NCBI GenBank assembly: GCA_023250495.1
Contig: JAHFAP010000049.1
Coordinates: 1-15,413, forward strand
Direction: 5' to 3'
Source of the DNA: Deltaproteobacteria bacterium
Lineage (GTDB): Bacteria; Desulfobacterota; Binatia; UBA9968
DNA: 15,413 nucleotides
The position numbers were made by a program, and so were the translations under genes. Positions 6,649-13,129 of the stretch are shown here, in pieces. Numbering within the stretch: position 1 is the first letter of the stretch; each line of letters starts with the position of its first letter. The notes beneath the pieces were generated by a model that saw nothing but the letters and a program-made list of their open reading frames with translations, was not told the DNA's origin and searched no databases.

Positions 6649-8349
6649 TTATTTTTTTCCTTTGACCGCGGGGTAAAAGTACTCGTAGTTTCCCGCTTCG
6701 ATCTTATTCATCACCGTGGTATTGATCTTCCAGGGATCTTTCGCGTAATCCTCGTACCGCCCGGGCGCGTTGATGCCCGGAATGTAGGGCGCCCAGTCAT
6801 CGCCCAATACTTCGTTGGGATCGCCGTAGCGCGACGCGAGCGCGCGGATCTCCGGCGCCTTAAAAACCGGCAGATCTCCCTTGTCGATCAGCGTCAGCCA
6901 GGTGTTTTTCGTTCCTCTCACCCGCACGCGATAGGTGATGAAGTAGTTGTGAATGTGCCACCAGTGGTCGTTGGGAAGACCGGTCGCTCTGGCGAACTCC
7001 GTCCATTCTTTCGACTCGACCGCTTTATCCGGGCCGTGGTCGATCCGGAGACCGAATCCCCAGTGGATGATGCCGGCGTTGTTGCGCTCGGATGTGTTAT
7101 GGCCCTCCCTGTTCTCATCCGGCCGCTTGAAAAATTTTGGATTCGTTCCCAAGCCGGCCTCGTAGATCCACCAGTATCCCGGCTGATCGTGAAACGGATA
7201 GGTGAGTTCGTTGATCTTAGGATAGTTGAGAAACTCGCGCCACAGGTCGCCGTAAGTCCCGCCGCCTTTGACTTCCTTGACATAGCCGTCCTTCACGTGG
7301 ACCTCGATGCGCGGGAAGGCGCCGATGTGGTTCCAGGCGCCTGCAAATACGCCGTTCACTTTGATCAGGTAGCGCGGGTTATACTTTTTCGTGAAGGCGG
7401 GATACTCCACCGAGGAGTAAGGAAACCGGCCGGTCGCCTGGTGAGGGAACATAAAGAGGTGGCCCTGCTGGTAAGCCCCCTCGGCCCATGCCTGGGCCTG
7501 TTTTTCATTCACCTCGAACGTAAAGTTCGTCCCTTCGGGGTCTGTCACGTGGGCTTGGTCCACCCAGGCGAGCGGCTCCAGCACGCGCTCTTCGACCAGC
7601 CGCCAGACATCGCCGGGAAAGGTCGAGGCCTTGTTCATCAACTCATAGCGGTTATCGAAGATGAAGTTGCCGTAGAACTTGCTCCCGTGGGGCTCCAATG
7701 ATTTTCTCGTAACCGTGCGGCCGCCGCGGCGCCAAAACACAATGTTTACTTCAGGATGCTGGTCGAGATATTTGATAATCGCCTGGGCCACGTTCTTGCC
7801 GCCGAACTTCCTGCCCAACTCCACCAACTCCGGCGAAGTTCCCTCCTCTTCCTTTTGAAACAGGGCTCGATAGAGATCCGGCCTCCTCTCTCTGAGCCAT
7901 TTCTTCGGCACCTCCGGATCGGAGAAGCGCTCCATGATCCAGCGCTGCGTTTCCATGTAGCCTTGCTCTGAGTCGTACCAATGGAACGACTTCACAGCTT
8001 TCACCGCCTCCTGCTTACTGACTCCGAGAAGCTGGTGCTCAGGCACGATCTGGATTTTCACGCCGCGCTCTTCATAAGCCCTCTTGATCGCCTGCATCAC
8101 AAGGTCATTAGCAGTCGGTTCCGTGACGATGGCGACCGTCATCCCCTTCTCCGCTAAACCCAGCGGCGTTCTCCCTCCGGTCTGCCTCACTGCCGCGCGC
8201 GCAAACGGCATGATATCTTCGATCGATTTAGGGGGCTTCAAATACGACGGAAAACGCGGCGCCGGATATTTAGCCGTCTCCGCTCCACGACCCGATACGG
8301 CGAATGTGCAGGCAACCGCCGCCAAGAACACAGCAATGCGTCGCTTCAT
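6649..8349 (-). CDS. Exported M29-aminopeptidase-like (COG2309-like) protein, paralog 2
   Basis: The 566-residue product starts MKRRIAVFLAAVACTFAVSG, a signal peptide, and ends in VKGKK. The N-terminal domain (about 60-120) has the EKGM..AIVTEP...LVMQAIKRAYEERGVK pattern of COG2309/M29 proteins. The C-terminal domain has DPEGTNFTFEV, NHIGAFPRIEVHVKDGYVKEVKGGG, YEAGLGTNPK, IIHWGFG (H429) and WHIHN (H465, H467), which line up with the GT.L, P.GE, E.GiG.N, HiAlG and HxD blocks of M29 metallopeptidases and of the related dioxygenase NicX. Over the last 104 residues it matches 77 of 104 positions of paralog 1. The frame can be extended to 8403, but the ATG at 8349 has AGAGGG 5 bases upstream and begins the signal peptide directly. 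Known M29 enzymes are cytoplasmic and about 400 residues long, so an exported ~545-residue mature form is unusual. Function as a peptidase is not established. Confidence 0.82.
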   Translation of the reverse strand: MKRRIAVFLAAVACTFAVSGRGAETAKYPAPRFPSYLKPPKSIEDIMPFARAAVRQTGGRTPLGLAEKGMTVAIVTEPTANDLVMQAIKRAYEERGVKIQIVPEHQLLGVSKQEAVKAVKSFHWYDSEQGYMETQRWIMERFSDPEVPKKWLRERRPDLYRALFQKEEEGTSPELVELGRKFGGKNVAQAIIKYLDQHPEVNIVFWRRGGRTVTRKSLEPHGSKFYGNFIFDNRYELMNKASTFPGDVWRLVEERVLEPLAWVDQAHVTDPEGTNFTFEVNEKQAQAWAEGAYQQGHLFMFPHQATGRFPYSSVEYPAFTKKYNPRYLIKVNGVFAGAWNHIGAFPRIEVHVKDGYVKEVKGGGTYGDLWREFLNYPKINELTYPFHDQPGYWWIYEAGLGTNPKFFKRPDENREGHNTSERNNAGIIHWGFGLRIDHGPDKAVESKEWTEFARATGLPNDHWWHIHNYFITYRVRVRGTKNTWLTLIDKGDLPVFKAPEIRALASRYGDPNEVLGDDWAPYIPGINAPGRYEDYAKDPWKINTTVMNKIEAGNYEYFYPAVKGKK

Positions 8350-8354
8350 GCTAT

Positions 8355-8360
8355 CCCTCT
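8355..8360 (-). promoter_or_regulatory. Ribosome binding site fixing the paralog 2 start
   Basis: AGAGGG on the minus strand stands 5 bases before the ATG at 8349. It selects the start that places the signal peptide at the N-terminus rather than 18 residues inside. Confidence 0.65.
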
Positions 8361-8388
8361 CTTGTAAGAATCTCTTCAAGCTTTGGTC

Positions 8389-8420
8389 CCTTAAACTCTT
8401 CAACCCTTAAACCCTTCAAC
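8389..8420 (-). repeat. GTTNAAGR octamer array, 4 units
   Basis: Four units occur on the minus strand at 8413-8420, 8405-8412, 8397-8404 and 8389-8396. Their fourth bases alternate G, T, G, T. The array starts 2 bases after the stop codon of M29-like paralog 1 (TAA, 8425-8423). Two unit lengths further on, in phase at 8373-8380, CTTGAAGA looks like a degenerate copy. It sits in the leader of paralog 2. Confidence 0.8.
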
Positions 8421-8422
8421 GT

Positions 8423-10120
8423 TTATTTTTTCCCTTTGACCGGCGGATAAAAATACTCGTAGCTTCCGTCCTCGATCTTCTTGATCACTTGCGAGATCGT
8501 CTTCCACGGATCCTTAGCGTAGTCTTCGTAGCGACCGGGGGCCGTGATCCCGGGGAGATGAGGAACCCAGTCCTCTGCCAATACCTCGCTCGGGTCGCCG
8601 TAGCGCGAGGCGAGGGCGCGGATCTCCGGACTTCTAAAGGCCGTCATCTCTCCCTTGTCAATGAGAGTGATCCAGGTATTCTTTGTTCCGCGCACCCGCA
8701 CCTTGTAAGTCAGCAGCGTATTATGAATATGCCACCAGTGATCTTTGGGCAGACCATGCTGTTTGGGGAAATCGATCCACGCCTTCGATTCCGTGGGCGC
8801 ATCCGGATCATGCACCACGCTGCCGCCAAATCCCCAATGGATCACACCGGCGTTGTTGCGCTCCGAAAGATTGTTGCCCACGATATTTTCATCGGGCCGT
8901 TTGAAAAATTTTGGGTTGGTTCCCAAGCCTGCCTCATAGAACCACCAGTAGCCGGGCCTGTCCTGGTAGGGATAGTTGAGCTCGTTGATGTTGGGATACT
9001 TGAGAAACTCGCGCCACAGCTCGCCCAAGGTTCCACCGCCCCTGACCTCCGTCACATAGCCGTCTTTCACATGCACTTCGATCCGGGGGAATGCCCCGGT
9101 ATGATTGTTGGTCCCGGCAAAAACGCCGTTTACTTTGATGAGGAGAGGAGGATTCCATTTCTTCTGTAAGGCAGGATACTCTACCGACGAGTAGGGAAAA
9201 CGACCGGTAGCCTGATAGGGAGACAAAAACAGGTGACCCTGAAGGTAGGCTGCTGACCCCCATATCCTGGCCTGTTCGGCGGTCAGCTCAAATGACATCC
9301 GCGTCCCTTCGGGGTCGCTCGCCTCGACACGATCTACCCATGCGAATGGCTCGATCACGCGCTCTTCGGCGAGTTTCCACACATCTCCCGGAAAGGTCGA
9401 GGCCTTATTCATCAGCTCATAACGGTTGTCGAAAATAAAATTCCCGTAAAATTTGGCGCTGTGCTGCTCCAGCAGCCTGGCTGTGCGCGGCCGCCCGCCG
9501 CGACGCCAAAACACCGCCTTCACATCGGGATGTTGATCCAGGAACTTGATGATCCCCTTGGCCACGCTTGGCCCCCCGAACTGCCGCGCGACATCTCTCA
9601 GCTTTTGCGGCACCTCTTCATCGTGGCCGAATATCGCCTTGTAAAGATCCGGCCTTCGCTGCTGCAGCCACTTCTTGGGCACTTCAGGCTCAATGAAGAG
9701 ATCGTTGATCCAGTGCAGAGCCTCCATGTAGCCCTGCTCCGATGTGTACCAATGCATGGCCTTGACAGCCTTCAGCGCCTCTTCTTTGCTGATACCTAAC
9801 AGTTCGTACTCCGGAACGATATAAACCTTGACCCCGCGCTCCTCGTAAGCTCTCTTGATCGCCTGCAGCACCATCTCCTCCGCCGCCGGCTCGGTAAAAA
9901 TAGCCGCCGCCATTCCCTTCTCTACCAGACCTAAAGGCGTCCTGCCTCCTACCTGGCGCACCGCCGCGCGCGCGAACGGCATGATGTCTTCCACGCTTTT
10001 GGGTGGCTTTAGGTACGAAGGGAAACGGGGCTGAGGATATTTTGCCTGCTCCGCGCCATGCGCGGAAAGAACCAGCGCCGCGCAGATGACAGCAGTTGCC
10101 AAGATTAAATAGCTTCGCAT
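8423..10120 (-). CDS. Exported M29-aminopeptidase-like (COG2309-like) protein, paralog 1
   Basis: This first gene of the minus-strand unit encodes 565 residues. The signal peptide is MRSYLILATAVICAALVLSA, with cleavage near HGA-E (about 23). The mature protein opens with KYPQPRFPSYLKPPKSVEDIMPFARAAVRQ, nearly identical in all three paralogs. Candidate metal or active-site blocks are E396 in YEAGLGTNP, H428 in VIHWGFG, and H464/H466 in WHIHN. M29 enzymes carry HxD at the last place, so HIH here is a change in a presumed ligand. Two more histidines (N-H-T-G, H340, and I-E-V-H, H350) are kept in both full paralogs. The family uses two metal ions to cleave N-terminal residues; a relative, NicX, is an iron dioxygenase, so chemistry cannot be assumed. 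A GGGGAG ribosome site precedes the ATG, and a strong promoter and leader hairpin lie upstream. Confidence 0.82.
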   Translation of the reverse strand: MRSYLILATAVICAALVLSAHGAEQAKYPQPRFPSYLKPPKSVEDIMPFARAAVRQVGGRTPLGLVEKGMAAAIFTEPAAEEMVLQAIKRAYEERGVKVYIVPEYELLGISKEEALKAVKAMHWYTSEQGYMEALHWINDLFIEPEVPKKWLQQRRPDLYKAIFGHDEEVPQKLRDVARQFGGPSVAKGIIKFLDQHPDVKAVFWRRGGRPRTARLLEQHSAKFYGNFIFDNRYELMNKASTFPGDVWKLAEERVIEPFAWVDRVEASDPEGTRMSFELTAEQARIWGSAAYLQGHLFLSPYQATGRFPYSSVEYPALQKKWNPPLLIKVNGVFAGTNNHTGAFPRIEVHVKDGYVTEVRGGGTLGELWREFLKYPNINELNYPYQDRPGYWWFYEAGLGTNPKFFKRPDENIVGNNLSERNNAGVIHWGFGGSVVHDPDAPTESKAWIDFPKQHGLPKDHWWHIHNTLLTYKVRVRGTKNTWITLIDKGEMTAFRSPEIRALASRYGDPSEVLAEDWVPHLPGITAPGRYEDYAKDPWKTISQVIKKIEDGSYEYFYPPVKGKK

Positions 10121-10149
10121 GGCGGTTCTCCCCTCTGTAGATGGCTATT

Positions 10150-10198
10150 CCTTCCTGGTTCTTTAGTCGTCGCTTCTTACGCGCTAAAACCCGGAAGG
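10150..10198 (-). other. Predicted leader-RNA hairpin at the 5' end of the region 1 transcript
   Basis: On the minus strand, CCTTCC (10193-10198) pairs with GGAAGG (10150-10155). After a G-A mismatch GGTT pairs with AACC, and after a 2-base bulge TTAG pairs with CTAA. That makes 14 base pairs around a 17-base loop. It would begin 1-3 bases after the start site predicted from the promoter at 10207-10236. No T-run follows, so it is not a terminator. It could protect the mRNA 5' end or bind a regulator. I recognise no known riboswitch. Confidence 0.45.
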
Positions 10199-10206
10199 TG
10201 AGGGGA

Positions 10207-10236
10207 ACAATAGAAAGTTTCGACCCTCGTTGTCAA
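10207..10236 (-). promoter_or_regulatory. Sigma70-type promoter for the M29-like/ABC unit
   Basis: On the minus strand a perfect -35 TTGACA (10231-10236) is followed after 18 bases by TATTGT (10207-10212), 4 of 6 to the -10 consensus. The predicted start near 10200 leaves an ~80-base leader before the ATG at 10120. It is the only convincing promoter I see for the minus-strand genes below 10120. Confidence 0.6.
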
Positions 10237-10291
10237 GGAAGGTCAAGCTAAATTGGTCGTCGGTGAGAGAAGCTAAGGATAACGGGCGCGG

Positions 10292-10816
10292 TTAAGCCTT
10301 GTCGGCTTGCGGCTCGCGCCGGGCGGCTGTTTTGCCGGCCTCGCGCCCGATGGCGATGCGGCCCGTGCGAATCAGCTCCTTGATTCCGAGGGGCTTGAGC
10401 AGATTGATCAACGCCTCGACCTTGCCCACGTCGCCGGTCACCTCGATGGTATAGGTCGTGGGCGACGAATCGACGATCTTGGCGCGGAAGATATCGCAGA
10501 TCCTTATCGCCTCATCGCGGTGCTCCAGCTTGGTGTTGGTGTTGATCTTGATCAGGGCCGTTTCCCGGTCGAGGTGGGCCGCCTCCGTGAGGTCGATCAC
10601 CTTCATGACCTCGACCACTTTGTTGAGCTGCTTGATGATCTGCTCGACGATCCGGTCGTCGCCCTCCGTGACGATCGTGATCATCGACGCCGTCGGGTCC
10701 AGCGTCGGCGCAACCGACAGGCTTTCGATATTATAGCCGCGGGCGCTGAACAGGCCTGCGACTCTGGCGAGCACGCCGAATTTATTCTCGACTAGAACCG
10801 ATATGATGTGTTCCAT
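10292..10816 (-). CDS. ilvN: Acetolactate synthase small (regulatory) subunit
   Basis: The 174-residue product begins MEHIISVLVENKFGVLARVAGLFSARGYNIESLSVAPT, the ACT-domain signature of IlvN/IlvH. The ACT domain spans about residues 1-75, and the second, C-terminal small-subunit domain (about 84-158) contains ALIKINT, IVDSSPTTYTIEVTGDVGKVEALINLLKPLGIKELIRTG. The subunit activates the catalytic subunit and gives feedback control by valine or other branched-chain amino acids. The gene follows ilvB in the same direction with a 102-base gap. No clear Shine-Dalgarno precedes the ATG at 10816, so initiation may be weak or use another element. The last ~15 residues (GKTAARREPQADKA) are a charged tail beyond the usual end, echoing a similar tail on the large subunit. 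No ilvC follows on this strand within the window. Confidence 0.95.
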   Translation of the reverse strand: MEHIISVLVENKFGVLARVAGLFSARGYNIESLSVAPTLDPTASMITIVTEGDDRIVEQIIKQLNKVVEVMKVIDLTEAAHLDRETALIKINTNTKLEHRDEAIRICDIFRAKIVDSSPTTYTIEVTGDVGKVEALINLLKPLGIKELIRTGRIAIGREAGKTAARREPQADKA

Positions 10817-10919
10817 GGATACGCTGGCCGCTCCGAGTCAGCCGATATTCTCACGCGAAGACAGAAAATCCAACCGAGAGAACGAAGGACGGCCGCGGGA
10901 ATAGAATCGTAGCGCTCGT

Positions 10920-12698
10920 CTAGGCGGGAAGAATGCCCTCCCCTTCGTCAGCTTTCTTCTTTGCCGCTCCACCCTTGTCCGCCTTTCTGAGCTCAGGCGG
11001 GTCTTCCAGGACCATCTCGTGCTGCGCCCCACCGGCCGGGATCATCGGATAGCAGTTTTCGAACGGGTCCACGTGGAAGTCCATCAACACGGGTCCCTTG
11101 TGTTTCACACTCTCGCGAATGACGGGCTCCACCTCAGCCGGCTTGAGGGCCCTAAACCCGGGGATACCGTAAGCGTCCGCAAGCTTGATGAAATCGGGAA
11201 CCTTGCCCAAGTAACTCGAAGCGTACCGGCCCTCGTAAAAAAGATCCTGCCACTGCCGGACCATGCCGTGAAAACCATTGTTGAGCAGAACTATTTTGAC
11301 GGGAAGCTTGTACACGGCCGCCGTAGCCAGCTCCTGCAGATTCATCTGAAAGCTGCCCTCGCTGGTGATGCAGAGCACGAGCTTGTCAGGATAGGCCTTC
11401 TGCGCGCCGAGCGCCGCAGGAAACCCGAAGCCCATGGTTCCCAGTCCACCGGACGTGATGAAGGTGCGCGGCCTGCTTCCTTTAAAATACTGCGCGGCCC
11501 ACATCTGATGCTGGCCGACGTCGGTCGCGACGATCCCCTCGTTCTTGGTGATCTCAAACAGCTTCTCGATCACGTACTGCGGCTTGATGACCTTGTCGTC
11601 CTGGTGATAGCGGAGCGGGTGAACCCGCTTCCATTCTTCAATCTGGTGCAACCATGGGCGAAGCTGCTGCCTCCGCTCGTTCACGTTTCCGTCCAGCGAG
11701 CGCAACAGAACGGTGAGTTGTCTGAGGACGGTGCGGACATCGCCGACGATGGGGATGTGCGCATGAACGTTCTTCTTGATCGAGGTGGGGTCGATATCGA
11801 TATGAATGACCCGCGCCTCAGGGCTGAAGTCGGAAAGTTTTCCGGTCACCCGGTCGTCAAAGCGCGCGCCGACGGCAATCAGCAGATCGGCGTGATGCAT
11901 GGCCATGTTGCTCCAGTAACCGCCGTGCATCCCCAACATCCCCATCGAAAGAGGATGGGTGCCGGGAAAACTTCCCAGCCCCATCAGCGTCATGGTGACG
12001 GGGACCTGGGTAAGCTCGGCAAACTCCAGGATCTCATCTGCGGCGTCGGAAAACAGCGCGCCGCCGCCGACGTAGATCACGGGCTTCCGGGCTTTCATGA
12101 TTTCTTCGGCCGCCTGTTTGATCTGGTGCTTGTTGCCCTCGTAGGTGGGGTTGTAGCCCCTGAGGTTCACTTTATCCGGATACTTAAAGTCGGCCTTGTT
12201 GATGCTCACATCTTTCGGGATATCGACCAGCACGGGGCCTGGCCGTCCGGTGGTGGCGATGTAAAAGGCCTCTTTGATGGTCCGGGCCAGATCATTAACA
12301 TCTTTCACCAAAACATTGTGCTTGGTGCATGGCCGGCTGATGCCGACGTTGTCCGCTTCCTGAAACGCGTCATTGCCGATCAAATTGGTGGAGACCTGCC
12401 CGGTGAAGGCCACCAATGGCACCGAGTCCATGAAGGCGTCGGCCAAGCCGGTAACGATGTTGGTCATGCCGGGCCCGGAGGTCACCAGCGCCACGCCCGC
12501 CTTTCCGGTCGCCTTGGCATAGCCCTCGGCCATGTGCGCGGCGCCCTGCTCATGACGGGTCAGGATCACCTCGATATCTTTCTGCTGGTGAAGGACATCA
12601 AAAATCTTCAACACCACTCCGCCGGGAATCCCAAAGATCACCTTGACCCCTTCCTGCTTCAGCGACTCAACGAATATCTCAGCTCCGGTCTTCTTCAT
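10920..12698 (-). CDS. ilvB: Acetolactate synthase large (catalytic) subunit
   Basis: The 592-residue ThDP enzyme makes 2-acetolactate or 2-aceto-2-hydroxybutyrate from pyruvate, the first common step to valine, leucine and isoleucine. The order of domains is standard: Pyr domain with the activating glutamate in TRHEQGAAHMAEGYAKATG (E50) and GNDAFQEADNVGISRPCTKHN (109-128), FAD/central domain with GGGALF and GARFDDRVTGKL (277-288), and PP domain (about 375-545). In the PP domain the expected GDG is SEG (446-448), followed by SFQMNLQELATA and LLNNG (N473, N474). So the usual Mg-ligand aspartate is glutamate. The C-terminal ~25 residues are a Lys/Ala/Glu/Gly tail beyond the usual end. The ATG at 12698 has GAGGGG upstream, overlapping the stop of the DUF465 gene. 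The catabolic or oxalyl-CoA branches are unlikely given the ilvN neighbour. Confidence 0.95.
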   Translation of the reverse strand: MKKTGAEIFVESLKQEGVKVIFGIPGGVVLKIFDVLHQQKDIEVILTRHEQGAAHMAEGYAKATGKAGVALVTSGPGMTNIVTGLADAFMDSVPLVAFTGQVSTNLIGNDAFQEADNVGISRPCTKHNVLVKDVNDLARTIKEAFYIATTGRPGPVLVDIPKDVSINKADFKYPDKVNLRGYNPTYEGNKHQIKQAAEEIMKARKPVIYVGGGALFSDAADEILEFAELTQVPVTMTLMGLGSFPGTHPLSMGMLGMHGGYWSNMAMHHADLLIAVGARFDDRVTGKLSDFSPEARVIHIDIDPTSIKKNVHAHIPIVGDVRTVLRQLTVLLRSLDGNVNERRQQLRPWLHQIEEWKRVHPLRYHQDDKVIKPQYVIEKLFEITKNEGIVATDVGQHQMWAAQYFKGSRPRTFITSGGLGTMGFGFPAALGAQKAYPDKLVLCITSEGSFQMNLQELATAAVYKLPVKIVLLNNGFHGMVRQWQDLFYEGRYASSYLGKVPDFIKLADAYGIPGFRALKPAEVEPVIRESVKHKGPVLMDFHVDPFENCYPMIPAGGAQHEMVLEDPPELRKADKGGAAKKKADEGEGILPA

Positions 12699-12710
12699 TG
12701 CGGCCCCTCA
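12699..12710 (-). promoter_or_regulatory. Stop codon/ribosome site overlap coupling DUF465 to ilvB
   Basis: The stop codon TGA of the DUF465 gene (12710-12708) forms the first bases of TGAGGGG, the Shine-Dalgarno for ilvB, whose ATG is at 12698. Ribosomes ending the small gene would be placed on the ilvB start. Confidence 0.6.
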
Positions 12711-12950
12711 CGTATCTCTTTGAACGCCGCTGTGGCGGTAGCGTCCGAGGATTTCCATGATCTTGTCTTTGCCGGCGAGTTTGAGCTTCTGCAACCGCTT
12801 TTTTTCGACTTCTTCCAGGGGGGTTAAATGCGATTTGTGCTGGTATCCTTGAAGTTGCTTTTCGAGTTCCTGATGCTCTTCGTAATATTTCTTAAGCTCC
12901 GGGTCCTTGTCCAAAAGAGGGACGATGAACTCTTCCTCTCTTCTCTCCAT
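12708..12950 (-). CDS. DUF465 (YdcH-like) small helical protein
   Basis: The 80-residue product (MERREEEFIVPLLDKDPELKKYYEEH...LEEVEKKRLQKLKLAGKDKIMEIL) fits DUF465: a short acidic start, a helix with H/E-rich hairpin, and a basic helix containing KKRLQKLKLAGKDKI near the C-terminus. It lacks signal peptide and membrane segments and should form a coiled-coil hairpin in the cytoplasm. The family has no settled function. AAGGAGG at 12958-12964 is a strong ribosome site 7 bases from the ATG. Its stop lies 9 bases before ilvB, so it leads the ilv operon and is probably translated in step with ilvB. A regulatory or folding role for acetolactate synthase is only a guess from position. Confidence 0.85.
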   Translation of the reverse strand: MERREEEFIVPLLDKDPELKKYYEEHQELEKQLQGYQHKSHLTPLEEVEKKRLQKLKLAGKDKIMEILGRYRHSGVQRDT

Positions 12951-12995
12951 AAGAGAGCCTCCTTAATGATTCTATTCTTGGCCTCGGAAATCGGT

Positions 12996-13024
12996 AATTT
13001 AGCCTACGGCACCCCTTTTGTCAA
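12996..13024 (-). promoter_or_regulatory. Sigma70-type promoter for DUF465-ilvB-ilvN
   Basis: On the minus strand TTGACA (13019-13024) is separated by exactly 17 bases from TAAATT (12996-13001), 4 of 6 to the -10 consensus. The predicted start near 12989 leaves a leader of only ~40 bases. That is too short for a leader peptide, T-box or attenuator, so control is more likely through IlvN feedback or a protein regulator. Confidence 0.65.
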
Positions 13025-13074
13025 CGCAGGTGGAAATGAAGGGCAAGTCCGTTTAGACTCGGCAGGAGACACCC

Positions 13075-13103
13075 TTGCATGGAAAAGTGAAGCACGCTAG
13101 TAT
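13075..13103 (+). promoter_or_regulatory. Possible promoter for the ThDP enzyme-SDR pair
   Basis: TTGCAT (13075-13080), a 17-base gap and TAGTAT (13098-13103) make a weak sigma70-like promoter (3 of 6 and 4 of 6). It lies upstream of AGGAGG at 13119-13124 and the ATG at 13130. It is divergent from the ilv promoter, with about 75 bases between the two predicted -10 elements and their -35 elements about 50 bases apart. Confidence 0.4.
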
Positions 13104-13129
13104 CGGCCCATTTAAATCAGGAGGTTGAG

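Noticed and set aside
6640..7701. 353-codon open frame on the plus strand opposite M29-like paralog 2
   Set aside because: It lies antisense to a conserved paralog pair. A similar frame opposite paralog 1 (8489-9169) arises because the sense genes are homologous, not because the antisense is coding.
8350..8403. Extension of M29-like paralog 2 to 8403
   Set aside because: It would put the signal peptide 18 residues inside the protein and would start within the octamer array. The ATG at 8349 has a good ribosome site.
3560..8420. Octamer arrays as a CRISPR or telomere-like structure
   Set aside because: There are no spacers between units, units are only 8 bases, and the arrays sit inside an operon on a bacterial contig.
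11019..12827. 602-codon open frame on the plus strand opposite ilvB
   Set aside because: It is antisense to a clear ilvB and DUF465. The translation has no recognisable domain, and it reads as the shadow of GC-rich codon use.
12951..12995. Leader-peptide attenuator or T-box ahead of the ilv operon
   Set aside because: The predicted leader is about 40 bases, with no branched-chain codon run, no T-box sequence and no terminator hairpin.
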